DNA of 64,000 bases from Streptomyces sp. GKU 895 (GTDB lineage: Bacteria; Actinomycetota; Actinomycetes; Streptomycetales; Streptomycetaceae). How positions within the stretch are numbered: the first letter of the stretch is position 1; the number at the start of each line of letters is the position of its first letter. The position numbers and the translations under genes are program-made. A model generated the notes under the pieces. The model did no database searches and had not been told where the DNA came from. It saw only the letters and a list, made by a program, of their open reading frames with translations. Positions 10,968-19,948 of this stretch are shown one piece after another. Where the stretch lies: assembly GCA_002027195.1 (NCBI GenBank), contig MWJO01000001.1:124001-188000 (forward strand), in the 5' to 3' direction.

Positions 10968-11029
10968 CGGTCTTCCTTCCTGTGAGGGGGGCGCTTCTGT
11001 GAGGTGTGTTCGTGGGGCGGGCGTCGTGG

Positions 11030-12610
11030 TCAGGACGGTGTCGTGAGCGCTGTGTCGACCTGGACGAGCCGGGGTCCGTCCGGGCGTCGGGACAGCACCG
11101 CCCGTAGTTCGTCCACGCTCTCGACGTGCTGGGCGGACACGCCGTAGCCCTCCGCGATGCGGGTGAAGTCCAGGCCCGGGATGTCCATGCCCGGTGCGTC
11201 CGGGACACCCAGCAGGCCGCTGAACCAGCGCAGCGCGCCGTAGGTTCCGTTGCGCAGCAGCACCACGGTCATGGGCAGGCGGTGCTGGGCGGCCGTCCAC
11301 AGGGCGGTGATGCCGTAGTTGGCCGAGCCGTCCCCGATCACGCCGACGACCGGCCGGTCGGGCTGGGCCATGGCGACCCCGACGGCGCCGGGCAGCCCGA
11401 AGCCGAGTCCGCCGGCTGCCGGGAAGTAGTAGGAGCCGGGGCGCCGCAGGTCCATCTGGCGCCACCACGAGGAGTTCGTCGAGGTCGACTCCACCACGTA
11501 CGCCGTGTCGTCGGGCAGTTCGTCCCGGAGGGAGGCGAAGACCTCCTCGGGATGCAGCCGCGTCCCCTGCCCGGTGGCCGGCGCGGGGGTGGGCAGGTAG
11601 TCGCCCGCCGGCTCCGTCGCCGCGTCGAGCTCCTTGAGCAGCAGGTCGATGACGGCGGCCGGGTCGGCGACCAGAGCCTCGCCCATCGGCGCGCGGGCGG
11701 CGGCGGAGGCGTCCTCCGTGACCTGGATCAGCCGGGTGCCCTCGGGCAGATACCGGCCGGGCTGGTACTCGTGATAGCGGAAGACCGGTGCACCGAGCAC
11801 CAGCACGAGGTCATGCCCCTCGAAAGCCTGGGAGACGGGTTCGATCCCTGCCGGCAGCACCCCGCGGAACTGCGGGTGGCGGTTGGGGAAGGGCAGCCGG
11901 AACAGCGACGGTGCCGCCCACACCGCAGCGCCGAGCCGCTCCGCGAGCCGCACCGCGTCGTCGAAGAGACCGGCGGAGTCGATGTCACCACCCAGCACCA
12001 GCGCGGGCCTGCGCGCGGCGGTCACCGCATCGGCCAGCCGGCGCCCCTGCTCCGCGCCGGGCACTGCGGCGCGGTGCACCTGCCGGTCCAGCACGGCCGA
12101 CGCGTTCTCGCCCGCGTCAACCGCCCAGTCGTCATAGGGGACGGAGAGGTAGGTGGGCCGGCGCTGCAACTGCGCCTCGAAGACGGCCTGGGCGAGGGAC
12201 CGGGGCACGTCCTGGGCGCAGGCCGGTTCGGCGGCCCAGCCGACGAGCGGCTTCATCAGCGACGGGGCGTCGACGTTGGCGAGGTTGGCCTCCGGCCCGA
12301 TGGCCGGCCGCACCTGCTGGCCGGCCACGACGACCAGCGGAGTGCGCGAGGCCACGGCGTTGGTGAGCGCGCCCATCGCGTTGCCGGAGCCGGACGCGGC
12401 GTGCAGGTTGACGAGCACCGGACGTCCCGTGGCCTGCGCATAGCCGTCCGCCATGCCCACCACGGCGCCCTCGTGCAGCCCCAGGACGTACCGGAAGCCC
12501 TCCGGCAGGTCGGCGAGGAAGGGCAGCTCGTTGGAGCCGGGATTCCCGAAGACGGTGGTGAGCTCCTGACGTTGGAGGAACTCATGGCAGACACGGCGCA
12601 CGGATGGCAC
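11030..12610 (-). CDS. mdlC: Benzoylformate decarboxylase
   Basis: A 526-residue thiamine diphosphate enzyme that turns benzoylformate into benzaldehyde and CO2. Residues known to matter in Pseudomonas putida benzoylformate decarboxylase fall at the same positions: Ser26 (NPGSNELP), Glu47 (LHEG) and His70 (NLHAASG), with a His at 280 close to the known His281. The C-terminal ThDP-Mg motif GDGSANYG ends about 26 residues later with LLRN. Start GTG 12610 follows AAAGGA. It leads the operon with the dehydrogenase and the importer; no mandelate dehydrogenase is nearby, so benzoylformate itself or external mandelate oxidation would supply substrate. Confidence 0.9.
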   Translation of the reverse strand: MPSVRRVCHEFLQRQELTTVFGNPGSNELPFLADLPEGFRYVLGLHEGAVVGMADGYAQATGRPVLVNLHAASGSGNAMGALTNAVASRTPLVVVAGQQVRPAIGPEANLANVDAPSLMKPLVGWAAEPACAQDVPRSLAQAVFEAQLQRRPTYLSVPYDDWAVDAGENASAVLDRQVHRAAVPGAEQGRRLADAVTAARRPALVLGGDIDSAGLFDDAVRLAERLGAAVWAAPSLFRLPFPNRHPQFRGVLPAGIEPVSQAFEGHDLVLVLGAPVFRYHEYQPGRYLPEGTRLIQVTEDASAAARAPMGEALVADPAAVIDLLLKELDAATEPAGDYLPTPAPATGQGTRLHPEEVFASLRDELPDDTAYVVESTSTNSSWWRQMDLRRPGSYYFPAAGGLGFGLPGAVGVAMAQPDRPVVGVIGDGSANYGITALWTAAQHRLPMTVVLLRNGTYGALRWFSGLLGVPDAPGMDIPGLDFTRIAEGYGVSAQHVESVDELRAVLSRRPDGPRLVQVDTALTTPS

Positions 12611-12649
12611 AGACGTTCCTTTCGCGGCGACGTCGAAGTGACGCAGGCC

Positions 12650-12720
12650 ACGCTAGGCACCGCACGACTGTCGGACTAATAAATGTTGGCGGGATGCGAT
12701 ATAGACTTGTTCGATATGAG
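12650..12720. promoter_or_regulatory. Divergent control region, mdlC operon and LysR gene
   Basis: The 105-base gap between the divergent starts is AT-richer than its flanks. CGATAT occurs twice (from 12698 and 12712) as a 14-base-spaced direct repeat next to the LysR start. LysR proteins usually bind such shared regions; no convincing T-N11-A palindrome was pinned down. Confidence 0.35.
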
Positions 12721-13648
12721 CAGCTTCGATCTCAACCTCGCCCGCGTCTTCGTGCTGCTCTACGAGACCGGCAGCGTCACGGCGACGGCGGAGACGCTGC
12801 ACGTCACCCAGCCCACGGTGAGTTACAGCCTGGCCAAACTGCGCCGGCACTTCGACGACGAGCTCTTCCGGCGCACCGGTCGCGGCCTGACCCCGACCGC
12901 CGGCGCCCAGCGCCTCTACGAGCCCTTGCAGCGCGCGCTGGCCGGCATGGACGCCGTGATCCGCCAGGACAACGACTTCGACCTGACCGCCATGTCAGGG
13001 CGTTTCACCATCGCCCTGTCCGACCTGGGCCAGGCCACCCTGCTGCCCCGGCTGGTCGCGGCGGCCCGCGAGCGGGCTCCTGGTGTCTCCTTCACCGTCC
13101 GCCCGCTGGACGTGGACGCCGTCGAGAGCCAGCTGCGCCGCGGTGAACTCGACGCCTTCGTCGCCACGCCGGTCCTCACGTCCCACCGCACCGTACGCAT
13201 CCCGCTCTTCCACGAGCGTTACGTCGGTATGGTCGCCGCCGACCATCCCCGCATTCGCGGCGCCTCCGTCACGCTGGCGGACCTCGCGGCCGAGCACCAC
13301 GCGACGGTGTACGGCCCCCACGGCCACGTCCTGCCCCGCTTGCTCCTCGCCACCCACGGCCTCTTGGATCGCGTCGCCGTGGACGCGACCCGCTTCACGG
13401 TGCTGCCCTACCTGCTGGAACACACCGACCTCATCGCGATCGTCCCCGAATACGTCGGTGAGGTTTTCACCGCTTCCCACCGCCTCCGCCTCGTGAGTCT
13501 CCCGTTCGAGACGGAACCGATCGAAGTGGCGCTCTACGCCCGGCACGAGGCATCACGCAGTCCGTCCCAGCGGTGGCTGGTGGAGTTCATGGCTGATGTT
13601 CTGGGGGAGCTGGTCAGCCCTGCACAGCTGCCGCCGAGTGCGGGCTGA
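12716..13648 (+). CDS. LysR-family regulator of the benzoylformate operon
   Basis: A 310-residue LysR protein. Residues ~4-62 are the winged helix-turn-helix (FDLNLARVFVLLYETGSVTATAETLHVTQPTVSYSL as separate helices), and residues ~90-300 form the effector-binding domain. It is divergent from mdlC, the classic arrangement for a LysR activator that senses the pathway substrate. An ATG 33 bases further upstream is in frame; neither has a strong ribosome site. The ATG at 12716 was chosen because the family normally starts close to the helix-turn-helix. Confidence 0.85.
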   Translation: MSSFDLNLARVFVLLYETGSVTATAETLHVTQPTVSYSLAKLRRHFDDELFRRTGRGLTPTAGAQRLYEPLQRALAGMDAVIRQDNDFDLTAMSGRFTIALSDLGQATLLPRLVAAARERAPGVSFTVRPLDVDAVESQLRRGELDAFVATPVLTSHRTVRIPLFHERYVGMVAADHPRIRGASVTLADLAAEHHATVYGPHGHVLPRLLLATHGLLDRVAVDATRFTVLPYLLEHTDLIAIVPEYVGEVFTASHRLRLVSLPFETEPIEVALYARHEASRSPSQRWLVEFMADVLGELVSPAQLPPSAG

Positions 13649-13831
13649 GCGGCCGGCCGCGGTCTCGCCGTGCGCAAAACGCGCCGGTCGGGCCTTGCAG
13701 GGCGGCCTGATCGGCGGCGGAACCGCCGTTGATCGCCAGTAAGTTGCGGCGGTGCGCGCAGCCGAGCTGCTGTTGGACCAGTCGGCAGAGCTAGCGGTCC
13801 CGTCCGCGGCCTGCCCCACGGCGCATACCTG

Positions 13832-14257
13832 ATGGCGGCCATGCACCTCATCGCAACCGGCCGCGACCTCGTCCACTACCCCGACGCCATCGGCCTCTAC
13901 TTCACCATGTGCGCCGACTTCGCCGACGCCTGTCGCACCAGTGAGGTATGGGTTGCACGCCGCAGCATGGCCGACCGCATCGCCCAGCACCCCCTCGTGA
14001 ACAACAACAGCGTGATCGTCGGAAACCTGGAAGACGCAGCCCCCGCCCGCGACGGACTCACCTGCTTCCCCACTCCGATCTACTTCGACGACCTGCATCC
14101 CATCCACGCCATCGCCTGGCATATGGAAGGCACCGGCAACGACCTTGCCTTCTGCGTCGAGACGATCACTCCCACACGCCACGCCCCCGCCCGCCTGCCG
14201 CCCCGCGTCGCCACATTCACCAAGCTGCCCCGCGCCTCCTACTGGGCAGTGTTGCGT
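13832..14257 (+). CDS. Unrecognised protein, possibly a C-terminal fragment
   Basis: About 142 codons with strong Streptomyces codon bias begin MAAMHLIATGRDLVHYPDAIG and include an acidic-aromatic stretch (YFDDLHPIHAIAWHMEG). The bias fades after about 14250 although the frame stays open to 14803, where it overlaps the esterase on the other strand. No ribosome site is seen and no family is recognised. It may be a gene fused to foreign sequence by a deletion. Confidence 0.35.
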
Positions 14258-14551
14258 CGTGAAAAGTGCAGGTCGGGCGGGCTGGTGTGCGTAGGCGGCG
14301 GGATGCTCGGCCAGGTCCGGGGCGGTAACTTTGTCCGTGTCCAGCGCCGACACGGACCGCCCACTGGTCCGGGTACTCCAGCACTGCAGCGCTCGGACCG
14401 GCGGCCGCTGTTGGCGCGTCGCCCGGCCCGAAGTCGGTGCGGATACGGGTTGTGCGTACCGGATGGCGCCGCCGTCCCGCCTGGTCCCTCGCGCCGTCCA
14501 CGGCGACCTCCGCCACGACGTCCCCAAAGCCTGTGCCAGAACCCCAAGACT
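14258..14551. other. Intergenic stretch without a supported gene
   Basis: Frames on both strands lack family features. It lies beyond the decayed end of the unknown gene at 13832 and before the esterase stop codon. Confidence 0.35.
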
Positions 14552-15487
14552 CTAGGCGCCGGCAGCCGCCTGCCGTATGTGGCGAGCTATCAGAGCATAG
14601 GTCTCACGGGCCCGTTGATCGTCCGAACCGTCGTACCCGTGGTCGACTCCCGGCACATCCTGGTGCTCCACCAGCGCCCCCGCCGTCCTGAGCCGGTCGG
14701 CATAGCGCACGCCCTCCACCTTGAGCAGGTCGAGCTCGGCCGTGATGACCACCGCCGGTGCGATCCCCTTCAGGTCGGCCGTGTCCGACGGGTGAGCGGG
14801 TGACACCAGCCGGTCGGCGCGCATCGCCGGGTCGGGAACGTACGAGGTGTCGAAGACATCGGCCATCCAGGGCCGCAGCACCGGCCTGGCGGCGGCACTG
14901 TGCTTCTCGCGGGCGTTCGTCACCAGGTCCAGCGGCGGATAGTGCAGGACCTGGAGGGCGATCGGCGGTCCGCCCTGCTCCAGTGCCTGCCGAGCCACGG
15001 CCGCCGCGAGGCCGCCCCCGGCGCTCTGACCGCCGACGGTGAGCCGGGAGCCGTCCCAGCCGTGTTCCGGGCCGTGTTCGGCGACCCATCGCACGATTTC
15101 GTACGCCTGCCGGGGCGGCGCCGGGAACGGATGCTGCGGCGCGACGGCGTAGTCGACGTTGATGACGACCACCGCCGCCTCGGCGGCGAAGAAGCGGCAC
15201 AGGGGATCGTCGCCCTCGGTGAGTGCGACGACGTACCCGCCACCATGGAAGTTGACGTGGACGGGCGGCGCGGCTCCCTCGACCGCCGGGCGGTAGACCG
15301 TGGCGCGGGCCGGGGCCGTCGCTGCCGGGATGGTCAACTCGTCCACGTTCCGCGGGTATTCGGGGAACCTGGCGTGTGAGGCGGCGGCGGATCCGGGCCC
15401 GCTGGGACGCCGGTCGGCCAGTCGGGTCAGGCGCTGCATCGTTCGGGCGGCTACGGCGGCCACCGCCGGCCGGGCCAACAGGGACAT
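14552..15487 (-). CDS. Alpha/beta hydrolase, hormone-sensitive lipase family
   Basis: A 311-residue esterase-like enzyme. HGGGY (oxyanion hole) lies near residue 90, the nucleophile elbow GQSAGGG near residue 155, an acidic residue in TAELDLLKVEG and the histidine in GVDHGYDG near residue 290, completing the HSL triad. It probably hydrolyses short acyl esters in the cytosol. ATG 15487 was preferred because AGGGAG stands four bases upstream; an ATG 36 bases earlier has a weaker site. No operon partner. Confidence 0.85.
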   Translation of the reverse strand: MSLLARPAVAAVAARTMQRLTRLADRRPSGPGSAAASHARFPEYPRNVDELTIPAATAPARATVYRPAVEGAAPPVHVNFHGGGYVVALTEGDDPLCRFFAAEAAVVVINVDYAVAPQHPFPAPPRQAYEIVRWVAEHGPEHGWDGSRLTVGGQSAGGGLAAAVARQALEQGGPPIALQVLHYPPLDLVTNAREKHSAAARPVLRPWMADVFDTSYVPDPAMRADRLVSPAHPSDTADLKGIAPAVVITAELDLLKVEGVRYADRLRTAGALVEHQDVPGVDHGYDGSDDQRARETYALIARHIRQAAAGA

Positions 15488-16187
15488 ACCGGCTCCCTTC
15501 GAGGGCATGCTTGAGGTCACCAACCATCAGGATTCCTGCTGATCGATGGGTGGGAAGGTAGCACGCCGACGGGTGCGGCAGGCGATCAGAGGCGTGCGCC
15601 GACGTCCGCCCGGACCCCGAAACTGACATCTGTCGATCATGCCGACGTGGTGAACACGGCTCCCGAAAACATGGGGCGGCCCGCCGGGGCTACGGTTCCA
15701 CGATCCTGGCTCGCCGCGAGGCCGGCGTGATCGTCTTTCTGGTCTGGTTCTTGCGCCGCCCTCGGTCCGCGCCGGCGCGGACCGCGCCGAGCGGGCGGGT
15801 CAGGCGTGTGTGGCGAGTGGCGGCTGAGCTTCTCGCGGTCGCTGTCGTGCCGGGCGGACAGATCGAGCAAGTCCGCGCAGGGGGCCCTGCGTCCCTGACC
15901 GGCTACGCGCGCGAGCTGTACGGGATCCTGCGTGAGCTCGACCAGCAGGGGTGCGATCTCAGCGTCGCCTCCTTGCCGGTGGGGGAGAGGCTGGGACTTG
16001 CGACCGCCAATCGCCGCGCCGCGGGGCCTCGGCTCACTGGGACCAGCCCTGATGGCGGGGCTGTCGGACCTGACGTCTCCAGAGCGCGGTGTCTGTCGGG
16101 TCGGGCAGTCCTCCTCCGGGCGGGCGATCCTAGCCGCCAAGTGAGCGGGCTTGCCCCTGGCCAGGCCACGCAGCCCCGCCGGTGCGG
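15488..16187. other. Intergenic stretch without a supported gene
   Basis: Seven hundred bases with open frames on both strands but no family I can defend. A weak match to the end of a Sua5-like protein is listed among rejected items. It separates the esterase and the carbonic anhydrase, both read leftward. Confidence 0.35.
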
Positions 16188-16829
16188 TCAGGATGCCGCG
16201 GGGACCGCCTCTTCGAGGCCGCGGGCTGTGACGAGCTGCGCGCTGCCGTCGGCGAGGCTGTAGCGCAGGCCCACCACGGCAGCCTCGCCGGCGGCGACCT
16301 TGTCGGCGAGGACCCGGGAGCGATCCAGGAGCAGGTCGGCGGTGTGCCGTATGTGCTCGGCGAGGATCTGATCGGGCTCGACGTGCCCGGCGGCCCGCGC
16401 TGCCAGCACGCTGGGGGTCACCCGCTCGACGACGTCCCGGACGTACCCGGCCGGTGTCATGCCGTCCTCCAGTGCGGCGCAGGCGGCGCCGACCGCGCCG
16501 CATGAGTCGTGGCCGAGGATCACGACCAGCGGGCAGCCCAGCACCTCCACACCGAACTCGATGCTGCCCAGCACCTCCGGGCCCATGACGTGGCCGGCGG
16601 TGCGGACTACGAACAGGTCGCCCAGGCCGCGGTCGAAGATGATCTCGGCGGCCAGCCGGGAGTCGGAGCATCCGAACAGCACGGCGAAGGGCTTTTGGGA
16701 CGGCGCGGTCTCCGCTCGGCGGGCGGCGTCCTGGTTGGGGTGTTCAGGGGTGCCTGCGACGAAGCGCTGGTTACCGGCCAACAGGAGCTCGAAGGCATCG
16801 CCGGGCGTCGGGGTCTGGATCTCGGTCAT
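16188..16829 (-). CDS. Beta-class carbonic anhydrase
   Basis: A 213-residue zinc enzyme interconverting CO2 and bicarbonate. Zinc ligands and the catalytic dyad are visible: C54, D56 and R58 in CSDSR, and H107 and C110 in GHDSCGA. RTAGH (76-80) and IEFGVEVLG follow the family. No signal peptide, so cytosolic. The ATG at 16829 gives the expected length but has only a weak ribosome site. It stands alone; a role in supplying bicarbonate for carboxylations is the usual one. Confidence 0.9.
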   Translation of the reverse strand: MTEIQTPTPGDAFELLLAGNQRFVAGTPEHPNQDAARRAETAPSQKPFAVLFGCSDSRLAAEIIFDRGLGDLFVVRTAGHVMGPEVLGSIEFGVEVLGCPLVVILGHDSCGAVGAACAALEDGMTPAGYVRDVVERVTPSVLAARAAGHVEPDQILAEHIRHTADLLLDRSRVLADKVAAGEAAVVGLRYSLADGSAQLVTARGLEEAVPAAS

Positions 16830-17237
16830 GGCGGCAGCCTAGAACCCGCCATCTGCCATCGCACCGCCTGGTCGCGCCGCCGCTCGCCTGATCGTGTCCC
16901 GCTGACGAATTGGGCGGTACTCCCAGACGCCTGGCCAGGCCAGCCTCAGGGAATCGCAGTGCCCGGCGCAGCTGCCCCACCGCGTAGGGCCGCCCCTCTG
17001 CGTGCGCGGGAGGCGGCGGGCCACAGGACAAGATCAGGACACCGGCTCGGTGCGGTAGTCGGGCGCGGGGTTGAGCTGCGGCGCTCGGGTTACCCGCATG
17101 GTCGCGGCCTGAGTGCGTCGCGGCGGCGGCCTGGCCGGCTTGTCCGCGTGCGTCCGGCAGTTGGGGCTGGCGGGCACACAAGCGTCGCCCGCTCGAGCAG
17201 GTTCCGAGCGGGCCGGCGCGTGCAGGCGAAAGGCGGC
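16830..17237. other. Intergenic stretch without a supported gene
   Basis: No recognisable coding sequence on either strand. A short tail reading RVTRAPQLNPAPDYRTEPV on the minus strand before about 17040 could be the end of a lost gene but matches nothing I know. Confidence 0.35.
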
Positions 17238-17360
17238 CTTCGATTGCCGCGGTCGTCGGCTGCGCCTTCGGTCTCGATCTGCTCCTTGCGGAGCTGGCCG
17301 CGCACCGTCTCCTTAGGCAGCCGTGCTGTCACTACTTCCGGGTCTCCCTCTTCGCGCACA
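17238..17360 (-). pseudogene. DUF2382-like C-terminal remnant
   Basis: The minus-strand frame reads VVTARLPKETVRGQLRKEQIE, like the repeated beta-strand ending ETVTxxxxVRKEQIE of DUF2382 stress-associated proteins. Only about 35 residues fit and no start is evident. Confidence 0.35.
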
Positions 17361-17704
17361 GACAGACAGGTTGCATGGCCCGTTTTGCATCGCTCCGCCT
17401 GGACCGCCGCATCGGCGGTGAGCGCCCCGGGTCGCGGCAACGCCGGAGTGTCGGTTGGGCAGCGATGTCGCTCGCCCGTTCGGGCGGGCTCCGTGTGCGA
17501 TGTTCCCGGGGGAGAGGGACCCGGGGACGAAGCAGGTCCGTGTAGGCGCCGCGGGGTCATCCGCAGCTCGCCAAGCAAGCCCCGGGGCTGCTGAGTTCCC
17601 GCGGGCGCAACGGTGTACCGCGGGGCGAAACGCCGCTGCGCGGGCTGCCGGCGACGGTCCGTGCCTCCCACCCGCGGTCGGGAGACACGCTCGCAGTGAT
17701 ACGG
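17361..17704. other. Intergenic stretch without a supported gene
   Basis: Between the DUF2382-like remnant and the PAP2 stop codon; no family match or credible ribosome site on either strand. Confidence 0.35.
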
Positions 17705-18271
17705 CTAGAGCCAGTGGCGCAGGATCAGGTGCGGGGCCCGCCGGGTGAACCAGGCGCTGGCCAGGCCGATGGCGGCACCGGCGGCGACGTCGCTGGGGTA
17801 GTGGGCGCCGCTTTGCACGCGTTCGATGGCCACCATGGCGGCCGGCACCGTGCACAGGGCACCGGCCAGCGGCCATGTGGGAGCAATGGCGGTGGTGAAG
17901 GCGACCGCGGCGGCGGTGTGCCCGGAGGGGAAGGAGGGGGAGTCGGGACGGTCCTCGACCTCGTCGTGCGGGAACCAGTCCTTCGGTGGCCGGGGTCGGT
18001 CGGTCAGCTGTTTGCACACGCCGTTGGACACCAGCTGCGCGACGGTCACAGCGGTCAGGCCCGCGACGGCGGCCCTGCGGCCGCGCCAGCCGTCCATCAG
18101 GGCCATCACCGCAGCGGCGCCGCACCACAGCTTGGTCCCCTCCGCTGTCTCCTCCACCGCCGACAGCGCACGGTGAAGGCCGGGCGAGGCGCGGGCAGCG
18201 AGCTGCTTGGCCACATTCCGGTCCGTCTCACGAATCCCTGCCAGCAACCTCATCACCTGCTCGTATCCCAC
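17705..18271 (-). CDS. PAP2-family membrane phosphatase
   Basis: About 188 residues with the three PAP2 motifs: KQLTDRPRP (KxxxxxxRP), PSFPSGH and SGAHYPSD (SRxxxxxHxxxD type), each beside predicted membrane helices. The family removes phosphate from lipid phosphates such as phosphatidic acid or undecaprenyl diphosphate on the outer membrane face. GTG 18271 was chosen for the GGTAGG upstream; an ATG at 18286 or a longer start at 18352, overlapping the YihY remnant, is possible. It may once have been co-transcribed with YihY. Confidence 0.85.
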   Translation of the reverse strand: MGYEQVMRLLAGIRETDRNVAKQLAARASPGLHRALSAVEETAEGTKLWCGAAAVMALMDGWRGRRAAVAGLTAVTVAQLVSNGVCKQLTDRPRPPKDWFPHDEVEDRPDSPSFPSGHTAAAVAFTTAIAPTWPLAGALCTVPAAMVAIERVQSGAHYPSDVAAGAAIGLASAWFTRRAPHLILRHWL

Positions 18272-18330
18272 AGACCTACCAAGCATGCCCGGCGCCGGAG
18301 CCACGCTGATGCGACGTCGGTGCGGCGCGT

Positions 18331-18561
18331 TCAGGTCCGGCCCAGACGGCACCGGTCCACCTCATCCCACTTCCGCGTGTCGCGCGGCTCGACGTACGGC
18401 TCCTCCGGCGGATGACCGCCCGCCACTGCGCGCTGGCGGGCCAGCTCCGCGTCGACCTCCAAGCCCAGCAGGATCGCCAGATTCGTGATCCACAGCCACA
18501 CCAGGAACACGATCACCCCGGCGAAAGTGCCGTAGGTCTTGTTGTAGGAGTAGCTGTTCCG
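18331..18561 (-). pseudogene. YihY/BrkB membrane protein, C-terminal fragment
   Basis: The frame reads NSYSYNKTYGTFAGVIVFL, then VWLWITNLAILLGLEVDAEL and an acidic-basic tail ending in DTRKWDEV. This is the last membrane helix and tail of YihY proteins, which have six helices and about 300 residues. Everything upstream is missing at 18561. The matching N-terminal piece lies 1.1 kb away on the opposite strand. Confidence 0.7.
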
Positions 18562-18836
18562 TCAGCCACTGTCGGGGCCGTCCCTGGGCGGCTGGCAGGT
18601 AGTCGATTTTGCGCGGACGATCGTGCCAGCCGTGGAGTCGAAGTCCGGTACCGCTGGATGCGGTACCCCCTCGTACTCCGACAGCAGCAGCCCCGGTTGC
18701 ATGGCCGCCGTGTCTGTTCCGTGCAGCACCCCGGCGTCTGCCGGATCACACCCCAGCCGTGATCAACCCTGTCATCACCACCCACTCCTGCGAACCCGTG
18801 GGCCAGGGTGAGGACCTCGCAGCTGACGTCGACGCT

Positions 18837-19247
18837 TCAATTGTCAGGCGAGTCCGCTTCGTCGTGTTCGGCAAAGACCTCGCGTGCCACGGTGTAACTG
18901 TCAAAGGCACGAGCCACACCCGCGTACACGGCCATCTGGATGAAGGCTTCGACGATCTCCTCCTTGGTCACGCCATTGTGCAAAGCGATCCGCAGCTGGC
19001 CCCGGAGCGGCTCGAGGATGCCCAGGCTCGCCGTGATGGTGACCGAGATGAGAGCACGGGTGCGCAGGTCGAGATGCTCGCTGCGAGTCCAAACGTCACC
19101 GAAGGCGTGCTCGGTCGCGATCCGTGTGAAGTCGTAGGCGTTGACGGGTTCCGTCGGCCCTGGATCGACATACGGCGCCAGGCTGAACCCGAGGATCTCC
19201 TCAGCGTTGTTCAACGCGCGCGTGTAGTCAGCGCTGTGTTCCGTCAT
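18837..19247 (-). CDS. Carboxymuconolactone decarboxylase-family protein
   Basis: A 136-residue CMD-family protein. The core RTRALISVTITASLGILEPLRGQLRIALHNGVTKEEIVE shows the usual helices, split here by pattern: DLRTRALISV, then LHNGVTKEEI, then FIQMAVYAGVARAFD. The CxxC of AhpD peroxidases is absent, so it is closer to the decarboxylase/gamma type. The substrate is unknown. ATG 19247 has no strong ribosome site. CMD proteins are frequent ECF41 partners, but no ECF gene or TGTCACA motif is adjacent. Confidence 0.8.
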   Translation of the reverse strand: MTEHSADYTRALNNAEEILGFSLAPYVDPGPTEPVNAYDFTRIATEHAFGDVWTRSEHLDLRTRALISVTITASLGILEPLRGQLRIALHNGVTKEEIVEAFIQMAVYAGVARAFDSYTVAREVFAEHDEADSPDN

Positions 19248-19414
19248 GGCGCCATTCTGCGCGCTGCCGACCCAGGGCCATCGGACCGGCACGACGCTTT
19301 CCTCCACTGTTGCCGAAGTACACGTGAATGTCCCCGCCCATGTGCGGGGCACCCTATGGTTCTGGTCAAGCGCGGAGCTCGATACTGGGCATTGAGCGCC
19401 TCTACGGGGGGTCA

Positions 19415-19636
19415 ATGAGTGCGTGGGCGGAGCTCGTATCGGGCCTAGTCTTCGGGGTCGCCATGGTGGTGGTGGCGTGCAACTATCGCGATGTTGCGTG
19501 GCGGATCCCCGGCTTCATGTCGAACACGATTGGTGCCAACCGGCTGCTGACGCCGACGATAGTGAGATTCGTTTGTGGTGCTCTGGCCACTGTTTCAGTG
19601 GTGAGCGTCGCGTTTGGGCTGGCAGGCTCCGAGTGA
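19415..19636 (+). CDS. Small two-helix membrane protein, unknown
   Basis: Seventy-three residues from ATG 19415 with GGGGGG before it. Helix one is LVSGLVFGVAMVVVACNY and helix two IVRFVCGALATVSVVSVAFGLA, joined by about 25 mostly polar residues (RDVAWRIPGFMSNTIGANR). It ends just before the YihY N-terminal remnant. No family recognised. Confidence 0.5.
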   Translation: MSAWAELVSGLVFGVAMVVVACNYRDVAWRIPGFMSNTIGANRLLTPTIVRFVCGALATVSVVSVAFGLAGSE

Positions 19637-19637
19637 C

Positions 19638-19829
19638 TGGCGACATTTGAAAGGCGCCCTGAAGGAGTTCAACAAGGACGAGCTAACCGACCGGGCCGCG
19701 ACGCTGACCTACTACGGGATCCTGGCGCTGTCCCGGTCCTGCTGGCGCTGATCTCGCTGCTCGGCATCGTCGAGCAGGCGCTGGGCAACATCCAGAAGCT
19801 GGCCCCGGGAGCGGCGCGGGACTCCGTGA
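19638..19829 (+). pseudogene. YihY/BrkB membrane protein, N-terminal fragment
   Basis: It reads WRHLKGALKEFNKDELTDR, then AATLTYYGILAL, and after loss of one T near 19731 resumes in another frame with VLLALISLLGIVEQALGN and IQKLAPGAARD. This is the conserved YihY start. It is cut at about 19829 where a transposase remnant begins. With the 18331-18561 fragment it accounts for the two ends of one gene, now in opposite orientations. Confidence 0.65.
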
Positions 19830-19833
19830 GTGG

Positions 19834-19925
19834 GGGGATTACTACACCTACCATCGCCCGCACGGCGCCCTCGGTGGCCAAACCCCCTACGAACGCCTCA
19901 AGCAAAGGACCCAGACTTGGGCGTA
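19834..19925 (+). mobile_element. IS481/IS3-type transposase, C-terminal scrap
   Basis: About 28 codons read DYYTYHRPHGALGGQTPYER, the end of the DDE integrase core typical of IS481-group transposases (YNxxRPHxALGGxTP). No inverted repeats found. It abuts the broken YihY end, suggesting the insertion or a later deletion caused the break. Confidence 0.6.
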
Positions 19926-19948
19926 CCCCAGCTCCGGCAGATGCAGAG

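Noticed and set aside
15890..16035. Stretch reading YARELYGILRELDQQGCDLS, like the end of a Sua5-type protein
   Set aside because: Only about 40 residues resemble the family, with no conserved catalytic part and no start; too weak to annotate.
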